This document shows positions 36,058-44,738 of a stretch of 64,000 nt of DNA, in pieces. The stretch lies in assembly GCF_001044425.1 (NCBI RefSeq), contig NZ_LFML01000131.1, positions 29,350 to 93,349 of the forward strand, in the 5' to 3' direction. Each line of letters starts with the position of its first letter. Position 1 is the first letter of the stretch. A program made the translations under genes and the position numbers. The notes beneath the pieces are model-generated. The model was not told the origin of the DNA. It saw nothing but the letters and a program-made list of their open reading frames with translations, and ran no database searches. The DNA comes from Streptomyces roseus (GTDB taxonomy: Bacteria > Actinomycetota > Actinomycetes > Streptomycetales > Streptomycetaceae).

Positions 36058-36735
36058 ATGGCAACCAAAGCGCGTCGTACGGAGCGACGGGAGGAGCCGC
36101 TCTCCCGGGAGCGGATCGTCGAAGCGGCGATCGGGATCCTTGACGCGGTGGGTGAGGGCGGACTCACGTTCCGCGTGCTGGCCGAACGCCTCGCCACCGG
36201 GCCGGGCGCCATCTACTGGCACGTCTCCGGCAAGGAGGAGCTCCTCGGCGCCGCCACCGAGGTCGTCGTCACCGGCACCGTGCTCGGCGGCGCCGGCGGG
36301 GCGAGCCCGCAAGAGGTGATCAGGGACTTGGCGCTCCGGCTCTTCGACGCGATCGACGCCCACCCGTGGATAGGCGGTCAGCTCGCCCGCTCACCGGGGC
36401 AGTCGCCGACGCTTCAGGTCTTCGAACGGCTCGGACGCCAGGTCCAGGCACTCGGCGTACCCCGCCCCGCCCGGTTCACTGCCGCTTCCACGCTGCTGAG
36501 TTACATCCTCGGGGTCGCAGGACAGAACGCGGCCAACGCCCACGGGCAGGAGTCTGAGCAGGACCGGACGGAGTTCCTCGACGGCGTTTCGGCGGCCTGG
36601 GCCAACCTCGATCCCGACGCGTACCCGTTCACCCGCGACGTGGCGGAGCAACTCAGAGAGCATGACGACCGGGCCGAATTCCTCGCGGGAATCGACCTCG
36701 TCCTCGCCGGGATCGCCGCCTCGCACGCCGGCTGA
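36058..36735 (+). CDS. TetR-family repressor
   Basis: A 225-residue TetR-type regulator with the TetR_C (tetracycline-repressor-like) layout. HTH at residues 15-60 (LSRERIVEAAIGILDAVGEGGLTFRVLAERLATGPGAIYWHV). The C-terminal ligand domain has AHPWIGGQLARSPG and TLLSYILGVAGQNAANA. The start ATG follows a CAGGAT -10-like element by about five bases, with little room for a ribosome site, so the message may be leaderless. It is divergent from the TetX-like monooxygenase and overlaps its operators, so it likely represses both. Confidence 0.92.
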   Translation: MATKARRTERREEPLSRERIVEAAIGILDAVGEGGLTFRVLAERLATGPGAIYWHVSGKEELLGAATEVVVTGTVLGGAGGASPQEVIRDLALRLFDAIDAHPWIGGQLARSPGQSPTLQVFERLGRQVQALGVPRPARFTAASTLLSYILGVAGQNAANAHGQESEQDRTEFLDGVSAAWANLDPDAYPFTRDVAEQLREHDDRAEFLAGIDLVLAGIAASHAG

Positions 36736-36916
36736 CAAAGAGGCTGACGCGTCGGCCGGCACGGCACCGGACACCACGGCCCACGCGGCGACCGGGCCTT
36801 GGCCGGATACCGGCGGTCGGCTCAGCCGGCCCCCGCTCCGCATGTGCGCGAGTCCCGGAAAGCGGCAACAATGCCCGCCGGACGCAGAAGGCCGCGAGCG
36901 GAGGGGGTACACACCC

Positions 36917-37648
36917 ATGACCGAACCGACGACCCCGGCGAACGAGACCACCGTGCCGGTGCTGCCGTGCGTGTCCGTGGAGGACACCCTGGAGTTCTAC
37001 GAGGCGCTGGGCTTCGAGAACACATACAAGCAGACCCGGCCCTACCCGTACCTGGCGCTGCGCCTGGGCGGCTTCGAACTGCACTTCGGCAAGGCGCCCC
37101 AGGGCCTGGACCCCGCCCGCGAGGACGGCGGCGCCTGCCTGGTCATGGTCGACTCGGTCGCCCCGTACCACGCGGCCTTCGTCGGGGCGATGCGCCGCAC
37201 CTACGGCAAGGTCCTCGCCACCGGAAGGCCGCGGATCACGCGCCACCGTCCCGGCGCGAGCCGTTTCAGCCTGGTCGACCCGTCCGGCAACTCGATCGTC
37301 TTCGTCCGGCGCGACGAACCGATGGAACTCGACTACGGCGGCTCGAAGCAGCTGCAGGGGCTGGCCAAGGCCCTCGACAACGCCCGCATCCTGCGCGAGT
37401 TCAAGGACGACGACCGCGCCGCGTTCCGCGCCGTGAAGTCCGCGCTGCGCAAGTTCGGCGAGGACGCCCCGGCAGCGGACCGGGCCCGGGCCCTGGCGGT
37501 CCTCATCTCGACCTCGGCCGCCCTGGGCGAGCACGGCGACGACGTCCCCGCCTGGACCGCGGAACTGGCGGGCATCGCGCTCACCGAGGCCGAGCGCGAG
37601 CAGGTCGAGGCCGAACTGCACAACACCTCAGACCTGAACAATGACTGA
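36917..37648 (+). CDS. VOC (bleomycin-resistance-like) protein with C-terminal extension
   Basis: A 243-residue protein. Residues 10-125 form a VOC domain (VLPCVSVEDTLEFYEALGFENTY, ALRLGGFELHFGK, FSLVDPSGNSIVFVRRDEP). Residues 130-243 are a helical extension (LAKALDNARILREFKDDDRAAFRAVKSALRKFG) without recognised family. Binding of a hydrophobic compound or metal-dependent chemistry is possible. GGAGGGGG lies about ten bases before the ATG. It stands between the TetR gene and the conservon. Confidence 0.88.
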   Translation: MTEPTTPANETTVPVLPCVSVEDTLEFYEALGFENTYKQTRPYPYLALRLGGFELHFGKAPQGLDPAREDGGACLVMVDSVAPYHAAFVGAMRRTYGKVLATGRPRITRHRPGASRFSLVDPSGNSIVFVRRDEPMELDYGGSKQLQGLAKALDNARILREFKDDDRAAFRAVKSALRKFGEDAPAADRARALAVLISTSAALGEHGDDVPAWTAELAGIALTEAEREQVEAELHNTSDLNND

Positions 37649-37808
37649 CGGATCCGGTTGACGGCCCGTAAGGTGTGACATCTGCTCCCGGAGTGGAGAG
37701 CTCTGGCGCCATCTCTTCCGTCGGGTGCGGCTGTATGCGTTCTTCGTGGCTGGATATGATCGGCGCCACTCGCTCGCGCGATCCTGCCCCGCCGCATACC
37801 GAGGACCG

Positions 37809-40169
37809 ATGTCTCCCATACCCGAAGGCACCCCAGGGCCGTCGAAGGCCCGAAGGCGGCGCACCGTGCGCCTCCGTACGATGCTCATCTGGCTCGCGGT
37901 CGTGCCCACCGTGGCCATGGGCGCCCAGGTGGCGGTGACCGCCGAACGGCTGCTGACACAGGCCGACCACCTGCGCGGAGACCTGGCGGCCAGCAAGCGG
38001 ATCGGCGAGCCGCTGTTCCGGCTCATGGTCGAGCTCCAGGCCGAACGGAAGACGACCGCGGCGCGGTGGGCGGGCGCCCCGGTCCGGGACGGCGACCTGC
38101 GCGACCGCAGGGCGGCCACCGACAAGGCCGTGGCCGAATTCCGACGCCTGTCGGCGCAATCCGACAGCCCGCCGGTCCCCGGGCAGACCGCCGAACACAT
38201 ACAGGACGTCAAGGACCGCCTCGACCAGCTGGGCGCCTTCCGCTCGCGCGCGGACGCCCACAGCGGCGTCGCCGCGCAGACGATGACGTACTACGACGGC
38301 GTCATCGACGGGATCACCGGCCTCTACCAAGGGGCCTTCGCCCACGCCGAGGACGCCGGCCTCCTCCAGGAGACCCGCCCGGTCGTCGCCATGCTCTCCG
38401 CGTCCGAGATGCTGGCCCGCCAGGACACGATCCTCACGCTGGCCGGACCGTCCCGCGAGCTGACGCCCACCGCCTTCGGCGAGTTCCTGAGCGACGCCGG
38501 CGCGCACCGGCACCTGTACGACACCTGGGTGGTCCCGTACCTGCCGCCCGCGGAGAAGCAGACGTACGAGGGGATCACCTCCTCGGCCGCCTGGAAGACG
38601 AAGCTCCGCGTCGAGACGGCGGTCATCGCCCAGCACAAGATCACCGATTCCGGGATGAAACTGCCGGCCGAGGTCAACGACTGGTCGGCGGCGTACCCCG
38701 TCTTCTCGGGGCAGCTGGCGGAGCTGGGCAACCAGCGCTCGCGCGACCTGCTGGCGCACGCCGACGAGGCGGCCGCCGAGCTGGAGGCCGAGGTCTACTG
38801 GCTGGTCGGCGGCAGCGCCGGAGCGCTGCTCCTGGTGGTCGCCGTCGTCGTGATCACCACCCGCTCGGTCCTGCGCCGCCTGCGGCGGCTGCACGAGCGC
38901 ACCGTGGCCGTCGCCGAGGTCACGCTGCCGGACGTCGTGGCGCGGCTGCACCGCGGCCAGCCCGTCGACGACGCCGCCCTGCCGGAGGTACGCGGGGACA
39001 AGGACGAGGTGGGGCAGATCAACGACGCCTTCGCCCGGGTCGTCGCGGTGTCCGTGGACGGGCACCGCCGGCTCGCGGCCGAGCGGCACGGCTTCGGCAT
39101 GTTCGCCTCCGGCATCGCCTCGCGCACCGGGAACCTGGTCAGCCGCCAGCTGAGCCTCACCGAGGACATCCAGGACGCCTTCGGGCACGACGAGGCGCTG
39201 CTCGCCGAGTTGATGCGGTCCGACCAGCTCACGGTCGGCATGCGGCGGCAGGTCGAGAACCTGCTCATCCTGTCCGGCGGCGAGGTGCCCGACCCGCACA
39301 CCGAGCCGATGCGGGTCGCCGACCTGCTGCGCGAGGCGGCGGCGGAGGTCGAGGACTTCCGGCGGATCGAGCGGTACGCGCTGGACGAGGCCAGCGTGGA
39401 ACCCAGCGTGATCAGCCAGATCAGCCACCTGCTGGCGGAGCTGCTCGACAACGCCACCCGCTTCTCCCCGCCGCGGTCGAAGGTGGTCATCCGGGCCGAA
39501 CTGGTCGCGGACGGCCTGTCGGTGGAGATCGAGGACCGCGGGCCGCGCGTGGGCGAGTCCGGCTACGAGGAGATGAACCGGCGCCTGCACTCGGCCCCGC
39601 CCTACTCCGAACTCGCCGAGAACGCGCACCGGCTGGGCCTGTTCGTGGTCGGTCACCTGGCCGAGCAGCTGGGGGCCAAGGTCACGCTGCGGCGTTCGGT
39701 GTACGGAGGGACCTCGGCGGTCGTCGTACTGCCGGGCGACCTGCTGGCGCGGACGGCCGCTCCGGCGGCATCCGTGACCCCCGCGGCGTCCGTGACTTCG
39801 GCGGCCTCCGCCCGCGAGTCCGCCGCGGTACCGGAGTCCGCGCCCGCGCCCGTCGCCGCCCCCGTACGGCGGGCCGCACCCGAGGCGGCCCCGGACCGGG
39901 TGGCAGCTCCCGAGCGGCCGGCGCCGGCACTCGCGCAGCGCACGCCCGCGCTCCGGCCCACGACCGGGGGAGGCGGCGGCCGTCCGGTCCTCCCGGAGCG
40001 CGTCCCGCAGACGCACATGACCAGCCAACTGCGCGCGCCGCGAGCGCCGGAGCCGGAGCCGGGCCCCGGTCCGGACACCCCCGAAGAGGTCGCCGACGCC
40101 TGGGCGGACTACGAAGAGGGGACGCAGAAGGTGGAAGCCGAGATCAGACAGGAACAGGATCAGCGATGA
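37809..40169 (+). CDS. cvnA: conservon sensor-kinase-like protein CvnA (nitrate/nitrite-sensing domain)
   Basis: A 786-residue membrane protein. N-terminal helix (MLIWLAVVPTVAMGAQVAV), a large external region of the nitrate/nitrite-sensing (NIT) type, a second helix (LVGGSAGALLLVVAVVVITT), then a HAMP-like region and a histidine-kinase ATPase domain with the N-box ELLDNATRFSPP. In the dimerisation helix the usual DHL before MRR reads DQL (Gln473), so the phospho-accepting His seems absent. A long Ala/Pro-rich tail ends the protein. It is the first gene of a conservon with overlapping cvnB (ATGA). Confidence 0.9.
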   Translation: MSPIPEGTPGPSKARRRRTVRLRTMLIWLAVVPTVAMGAQVAVTAERLLTQADHLRGDLAASKRIGEPLFRLMVELQAERKTTAARWAGAPVRDGDLRDRRAATDKAVAEFRRLSAQSDSPPVPGQTAEHIQDVKDRLDQLGAFRSRADAHSGVAAQTMTYYDGVIDGITGLYQGAFAHAEDAGLLQETRPVVAMLSASEMLARQDTILTLAGPSRELTPTAFGEFLSDAGAHRHLYDTWVVPYLPPAEKQTYEGITSSAAWKTKLRVETAVIAQHKITDSGMKLPAEVNDWSAAYPVFSGQLAELGNQRSRDLLAHADEAAAELEAEVYWLVGGSAGALLLVVAVVVITTRSVLRRLRRLHERTVAVAEVTLPDVVARLHRGQPVDDAALPEVRGDKDEVGQINDAFARVVAVSVDGHRRLAAERHGFGMFASGIASRTGNLVSRQLSLTEDIQDAFGHDEALLAELMRSDQLTVGMRRQVENLLILSGGEVPDPHTEPMRVADLLREAAAEVEDFRRIERYALDEASVEPSVISQISHLLAELLDNATRFSPPRSKVVIRAELVADGLSVEIEDRGPRVGESGYEEMNRRLHSAPPYSELAENAHRLGLFVVGHLAEQLGAKVTLRRSVYGGTSAVVVLPGDLLARTAAPAASVTPAASVTSAASARESAAVPESAPAPVAAPVRRAAPEAAPDRVAAPERPAPALAQRTPALRPTTGGGGGRPVLPERVPQTHMTSQLRAPRAPEPEPGPGPDTPEEVADAWADYEEGTQKVEAEIRQEQDQR

Positions 40170-40585
40170 CGACGACCCCCAACTCCGCGACCTCCAGCGA
40201 GATGATCTTCAGCATCCTGGACAACCATCTCAGCCGGATCGCCGGCGTCCAGGGAGCCGTACTCCTGTCCAACGACGGGATCCCGCTCACCGCCTACCTG
40301 CTGGACCGGGACCAGTCGGAACGCATGGCGGCCGCGGCCTCCGGGATCGCCGCCACGATGAAGGCGATATCCCGGGAGATCGACGGCGGCCGCGTGATCC
40401 GCCAGCTGGTGGAGATGGACGACCGGTACCTCTGCGTCGTCGGGTGCGGTGAGGGCAGCACGCTCCTCGTCGTCACCTCCCGCAAGGCCAGGCTCGGCGA
40501 GCTGGGCGGGGAAGCGGTGCGAACCGCCCAGGCGCTCGGCGAATGGCTGGGCACGCCCGAGCGTCCCCAGGCGCCGAAGCCGTAA
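40166..40585 (+). CDS. cvnB: conservon protein CvnB (roadblock/LC7 family)
   Basis: A 139-residue roadblock/LC7 protein: ILDNHLSRIAGVQGAVLLSNDGIPLTAYLLDRDQSERMAA-type start, then AATMKAISREIDGG and LLVVTSRKARLG. In conservons it partners the GTPase CvnD and the sensor CvnA in a G-protein-like membrane complex. Its ATG overlaps the cvnA stop, and its TAA overlaps the cvnC ATG. Confidence 0.93.
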   Translation: MTTTPNSATSSEMIFSILDNHLSRIAGVQGAVLLSNDGIPLTAYLLDRDQSERMAAAASGIAATMKAISREIDGGRVIRQLVEMDDRYLCVVGCGEGSTLLVVTSRKARLGELGGEAVRTAQALGEWLGTPERPQAPKP

Positions 40586-41025
40586 TGCCGGAGCCCGAGA
40601 TGGCGGATGCCGAGAGACGCGAGGCCCGGACGCCCGGGCCCGTACGGCCCGAGGCGTCGGAGCCGGACGCGCCGCAGCGCGCCGGCGGCCGCCGTACCCG
40701 GCTTTACGCGCTGACGGACGGCCGGACCGCCGCGCCGCAGACGGTGCTCACCATGGACACCACGATCACGGCGGCCGCCGGCGCGGAGGCCCGCGGCGGC
40801 CTGCCCACCGAATGGCGGGCCGTGCTCGCCATGTGCGATCGGCCGGGCGGGCTGGCGGTCGCCGAGATCGCGGCGCGGATGCGGATCCGGCTCACCCCGA
40901 TGACGCTGCTGCTGGGTGAACTCGCGGACCGGGAGCTGATCCACTACCGGCCGCCCCTGCAAGGGGCGGAGACCACCAACGTCCACATGCTCATGAGAAT
41001 CAGGGACAACCTTGCCCGCATTTGA
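40585..41025 (+). CDS. cvnC: conservon protein CvnC (DUF742)
   Basis: A 146-residue DUF742 protein. The conserved entry motif is RLYALTDGRTA, followed by LPTEWRAVLAMCDRPGGLAVAEIAARMRIRLTPMTLLLGELADRELIHYRPP, a winged-helix-like arrangement. TAATG junction with cvnB. ATG 40600 is an alternative start. Helper of the conservon complex; mechanism unclear. Confidence 0.92.
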   Translation: MPEPEMADAERREARTPGPVRPEASEPDAPQRAGGRRTRLYALTDGRTAAPQTVLTMDTTITAAAGAEARGGLPTEWRAVLAMCDRPGGLAVAEIAARMRIRLTPMTLLLGELADRELIHYRPPLQGAETTNVHMLMRIRDNLARI

Positions 41026-41611
41026 TGGAAACGACCCGTCCGCAGCCGCCGCCGGACAGGTGGCGCCTGTCAAGATCCTCATAGCGGGAGGCTTCGGCGT
41101 CGGCAAGACGACCCTGGTCGAGACGATCTCCGAGATCGAACCGCTGCGGACCGAGGAACGGCTGACCGCGGCCGGAGTGGGCGTCGACGACCTCGACGGC
41201 ATCGAGTCCAAGGCCGTCACCACCGTCGCCATGGACTTCGGCCGGCTCACCCTCGCCGACGCGGGCGTCGTCCTCTACCTGTTCGGCACGCCGGGCCAGG
41301 AGCGGTTCTGGTTCATGTGGGACGACTTGCTGGCCGGAGCCCTCGGCGCGCTCGTCCTCGTCGACACGCGCCGCCTGGACCGCAGTTTCCCGGCGATCGA
41401 CTTCTTCGAGAGCCGCGGGCTGCCGTTCGTGGTGGGCGCGAACTGCTTCCACGGCGAACAGCCCTACACGGCCGAGGAGATCGCCGCCGCGCTGCACCTG
41501 CGCGATCCGGCAACGCCCGTCCTCCTGCTCGACGCCCGCGCCCGCGCCGATGCCCGCGACGCGCTCCTGGCCCTCCTCGACGTGCTCATCGGTTCGGCGG
41601 ACGCGGCGTAA
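41012..41611 (+). CDS. cvnD: conservon GTPase-like protein CvnD
   Basis: A 199-residue small GTPase-like ATP/GTP-binding protein. P-loop GGFGVGKTT, switch-II type motif FGTPGQERFWFMWDDL and VDTRRLD. It is the nucleotide switch of the conservon. The start is a TTG at 41012 within the end of cvnC (14-base overlap), with CAGGGA upstream. A GTG at 41060 is an alternative but would cut the usual N-terminus. A bidirectional hairpin follows. Confidence 0.92.
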   Translation: MPAFDGNDPSAAAAGQVAPVKILIAGGFGVGKTTLVETISEIEPLRTEERLTAAGVGVDDLDGIESKAVTTVAMDFGRLTLADAGVVLYLFGTPGQERFWFMWDDLLAGALGALVLVDTRRLDRSFPAIDFFESRGLPFVVGANCFHGEQPYTAEEIAAALHLRDPATPVLLLDARARADARDALLALLDVLIGSADAA

Positions 41612-41622
41612 CGGGGACCCCC

Positions 41623-41642
41623 GAGGGGCCGGGCGGCCCCTC
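41623..41642. terminator. bidirectional hairpin terminator
   Basis: Perfect stem GAGGGGCC-GGGC-GGCCCCTC between the conservon and a convergent membrane-protein gene. Serves both directions. Confidence 0.7.
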
Positions 41643-41651
41643 CCGACGGCA

Positions 41652-42800
41652 TCAGGACTGCCCGTCGCCTTCCGGCCGCTGCGGCCCGGTGGCGGCGGGG
41701 GCGGGGCCGGTGGGCGCGGGCGGCGCGGGGGCGGCGGCGAGGTCGGTCAGGATCGCCTCGGCGAGCCCCTCGCGCCGGATCCGCTGGTCCACGTAGAGCA
41801 TGGCGCTCGCCAGGTGGCTGAACCCGATCTGGAAGACCTGGCCGGCCGCCCCGCCGAGGAACAGGAGGACGAGGGCGAGCACCAGGGAGGCGACGGCCCC
41901 CGCCGAGAGCGCGCCATGTTCGGGGAGCCCGTTCAGGGCGGGCATCATCGCGAAAGAGCCGACGAGGTTGAACGGTATCTGGGTCGCGTACGAGATTGCC
42001 CCCGCCAGCATGACGGAGACGACGGTGTAGCCGAAGATCCGCCACCACTCGCCCCGGACCAGGGCCGTCGAGCGCCGCAGCGCGGTGACCGGACCCGCGC
42101 CCTCCATGACGACCACGGCCGGGGCCAGGCCGAACCGGATGCCGAGCCAGACGGCCGCCGGCGCGGCGGCCAGCATGAGCAGCGGCAGGATGCCGAGCAG
42201 TGCGAGGGAACTCTCCCCGTGACCGGCGGAGAACACGAGCGGCAGCCACACGGCGAGGACGGCGAACACCGGGGAGGCGGCGATCAGTCCGCTGAGGAAC
42301 ATGGCGCCGGCCACCGCCGGAGCCCGCCGGACGGAGGCCCGCCACAGCGCGCGGAAGGTGGTGGGGCGGCCCGTCACGGCTTCCTTGAGGACCGCCGGAC
42401 ACAGCGCGGCGATGACCGCCATGCCCAGCACACCGACGGCCATGAGCAGTGCGAACACCACGACGGCCGCGACGACCAGCGGCACCACGTGCTCCGGCGC
42501 CGGATCCTCGCCGAACGGCGGATGGAAGACGGGAGCGAAGTGGCTTCGGACCGAGACCACGGCGATGCCCACCACGAGGGCCATGACCGGCAGGACGACG
42601 GCCTGCACGGCCAGCGCCACACCGGCGAGCGTCTTCCAGTGGCCCCGGATCGTCGCGAACGAGCCGGTGATGATGTCCCCGAGGGACAGCGGACGCAGGG
42701 GTATCACACCGGGCTGAGGCGCCTCCGGCGGCCGGCCTCCCCACTGCGGGGCGCCGCCCCATCCGCCCCCGTGCGCTCCCGGCCAGCTGTTGTGCGTCAT
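41652..42800 (-). CDS. polytopic membrane protein (GDPD-membrane-domain-like)
   Basis: About 382 residues. A Gly/Trp/Pro-rich cytoplasmic start (AHGGGWGGAPQWGGRPP) is followed by PGVIPLRPLSLGDIITGSFATIRGHWKT, then about six helices and a Pro/Ala-rich tail. The LRPLSLGDIIxGxFxTIRxxxxxxL opening is typical of actinobacterial proteins related to the membrane domain of glycerophosphodiester phosphodiesterases (DUF7544/DUF7847-like). No enzymatic motif. The ATG at 42800 is used. It converges on the conservon. Confidence 0.82.
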   Translation of the reverse strand: MTHNSWPGAHGGGWGGAPQWGGRPPEAPQPGVIPLRPLSLGDIITGSFATIRGHWKTLAGVALAVQAVVLPVMALVVGIAVVSVRSHFAPVFHPPFGEDPAPEHVVPLVVAAVVVFALLMAVGVLGMAVIAALCPAVLKEAVTGRPTTFRALWRASVRRAPAVAGAMFLSGLIAASPVFAVLAVWLPLVFSAGHGESSLALLGILPLLMLAAAPAAVWLGIRFGLAPAVVVMEGAGPVTALRRSTALVRGEWWRIFGYTVVSVMLAGAISYATQIPFNLVGSFAMMPALNGLPEHGALSAGAVASLVLALVLLFLGGAAGQVFQIGFSHLASAMLYVDQRIRREGLAEAILTDLAAAPAPPAPTGPAPAATGPQRPEGDGQS

Positions 42801-42948
42801 GCCCGTGCTCCGTATGTTGTCCCCCAGTAGGACGGACAACATATCCCAGCTGGTCAGGGCCATGACAGCACGGTCGCTGCGCTGCCGGGCGGAGGCTGGG
42901 GCGGCGCACGCGCCGCGCGCGGGCCGCGCCCCGGGAAAGCGGATGTTC

Positions 42949-43500
42949 CTACGCGAACGGCACGTTGACGCAGGCGAGCCGCGCCCCGGCCGTGCCCGCG
43001 GTGCCGGCCCCCGTGTGGGTGGCGTGCTCGTGGATCACCACGGAGCGGGCCTGGCCGGGGCGGAACCGCCATGCCTGCGTGGCGGCCGCGCCGCCGTCGC
43101 CGTGCCCGTCGGTGCGGATGTCGAGCCACACCTCGTTGAGCGGGTTGGCGTACGCCGGGTTCGTGGAAGGCTGCTGGGGATCGTGGGCGTTCTGGTAGTG
43201 CGACCCGGAGTCACTCGGCTCGCCGGCGCAGGGCTTCTGGTGCACGTGGGCGCCGAAGGTACGGTTCGCCCCCACGCCCCGCAACCGCAGCTCGACGTGC
43301 GTGCCGTCACCGACCCGCTCGATGACGGTGACCCCGCTGCCGATCGGAACCGCCGCGGCGTCGAAGGTGACCGCCTGCTGTGCGGGCCGCCCCCGGGCCG
43401 CCCGGAACACATCCTCGATCGTCACGTCCTGGCCCGCGACCATGCCCAGGGGCAGGGCGGCGGCCAGGGAGGTGGTGAGTGCCGAAACGAGGAAGAACAC
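42949..43500 (-). CDS. secreted Cu/Zn superoxide-dismutase-like protein
   Basis: About 183 residues with a signal peptide (FFLVSALTTSLAAALPLGMVAG). Cu/Zn-SOD elements are visible: FGAHVHQKPC (copper His pair and a disulfide Cys), DSGSHYQNAHDP, VIHEHATHTG and a final ARLACVNV with the partner Cys. It may scavenge extracellular superoxide, but the metal set is not fully verified by eye. The GTG at 43500 is chosen because GAGAGGAG lies a few bases before it; a GTG at 43587 would place the signal peptide internally. Confidence 0.82.
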   Translation of the reverse strand: MFFLVSALTTSLAAALPLGMVAGQDVTIEDVFRAARGRPAQQAVTFDAAAVPIGSGVTVIERVGDGTHVELRLRGVGANRTFGAHVHQKPCAGEPSDSGSHYQNAHDPQQPSTNPAYANPLNEVWLDIRTDGHGDGGAAATQAWRFRPGQARSVVIHEHATHTGAGTAGTAGARLACVNVPFA

Positions 43501-43668
43501 CTTCCGCTCCTCTCGCGCGAGTTCTCGCCGGGGGCTCGCACCGCCCCCGCGTTCCGGCCCTGCGTGGTGCCGGATCGCCGTGACCATGTTGGCGCACCCG
43601 GAGCCCCCGCGCCGGGCGTGTCGGGGGTGTCGGCCCGCTTTTCCCCGATCAGCCGCGTGACGTGCGGC

Positions 43669-44559
43669 TCAGGCGGTCGTGAGCGGTGCGTGTCGTTCGC
43701 TGAGCCGGCGCACGGCCTGCGCGATGCCGGGGTCGGTCGCGGCGCGCAGCGGGGCGACCGGGGTCACGCGGGCGCCGATGACGAGGCCCGTCCGGCCGCT
43801 CAGCGAGTCGTCGGTGGCGGCGAAGACCGAGGGCTTGGCGGCCACGGAGGCGGGGCCGGAGGTCGAGCGTGCGAACGTGCGGCGCACCAGGGGCCACATG
43901 AGGCGCAGCGCGGGGGAGACGATCTTCGGATCGGCCATGGTGCCGTTGGTCATGTCGGTGGCCGCGCCGCCGGGGTCGGCGGCGAAGACCGATACGCCCG
44001 TGCCGTCCAGCCGGGCGGCCAGATCGAGCGTGTAGGCGAGGTTGGCCAGCTTGGCGCGGCCGTACCAGTGGAAGCCGTAGTAGCCGCCGGGCGGTTCGAC
44101 GGAGTCGAAGACCCGCTTGGCGACGCCGACCGCGCCCGAGGTGACGTTGACGACCCTGCTCGGTGCGGCGGCCGTGAGGGTGGGCAGCAGCAGCTCGGTC
44201 AGCAGGTAGGGCGAGAGGTGGTTGACGACGAAGGAGGCCTCGACGCCGCCCAGGTCGTGCCGGTCGGCGAACATCGCGCCGATGTTGTTGACCAGTACGG
44301 TCAGTGGCTCCCCGGAGGCGGCGTGCTCGGTGGCGATCCGGTCGGCGAGCGCGCGTACGGCGTCGAGCGAGGCCAGATCGGCGGCCAGGAACCGGGCCGG
44401 GTGCGCCGGGCGGGTCGCGTTGACACGCTCGCGCGCGCGGGCGCCCCGGCCGGGGTCGCGTCCGACCATGGTGACCGCGTATCCGGCGGCGGCCAGTCCC
44501 AGCGCCGTCTCCAGGCCGATGCCCGCGGTCGCGGCGGTGACGACAGCAGTCTTTTTCAT
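43669..44559 (-). CDS. short-chain dehydrogenase/reductase
   Basis: A 296-residue SDR. NAD(P)-binding TAATAGIGLETA (variant of TGxxxGIG), AADLASLD, NNIGAMF, catalytic Ser in NVTSGAVG and the YxxxK pair in WYGRAKLANLAYTLDLA. Likely oxidises or reduces a small hydroxy/keto compound. Upstream, two palindromes of the form GGAT-N5-ATCC flank the start of the gene, implying control by a regulator that is not adjacent. Confidence 0.92.
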   Translation of the reverse strand: MKKTAVVTAATAGIGLETALGLAAAGYAVTMVGRDPGRGARARERVNATRPAHPARFLAADLASLDAVRALADRIATEHAASGEPLTVLVNNIGAMFADRHDLGGVEASFVVNHLSPYLLTELLLPTLTAAAPSRVVNVTSGAVGVAKRVFDSVEPPGGYYGFHWYGRAKLANLAYTLDLAARLDGTGVSVFAADPGGAATDMTNGTMADPKIVSPALRLMWPLVRRTFARSTSGPASVAAKPSVFAATDDSLSGRTGLVIGARVTPVAPLRAATDPGIAQAVRRLSERHAPLTTA

Positions 44560-44584
44560 GGTGTGACAACTCCCGGAAAGTATT

Positions 44585-44638
44585 CGGATACCTCATCCGC
44601 TTAGCGCGACCGTAACACACATGTGGATGATGTATCCG
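44585..44638. promoter_or_regulatory. pair of inverted operator-like palindromes
   Basis: CGGAT-ACCTC-ATCCG at 44585-44599 and TGGAT-GATGT-ATCCG at 44624-44638. The second, read on the minus strand, gives CGGATACATCATCCA, nearly identical to the first. They lie between the SDR and methyltransferase genes. No regulator gene is next to them. Confidence 0.7.
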
Positions 44639-44738
44639 TTTGTGGGGTGCCGGGTCCGCGGCAGTCGGCCGAGGGCCGCGATGAAATGGAGCGGACAGCG
44701 CCCGGCGGCTCCGGGCGGCCCGCAGGGAAGGGACCGCG

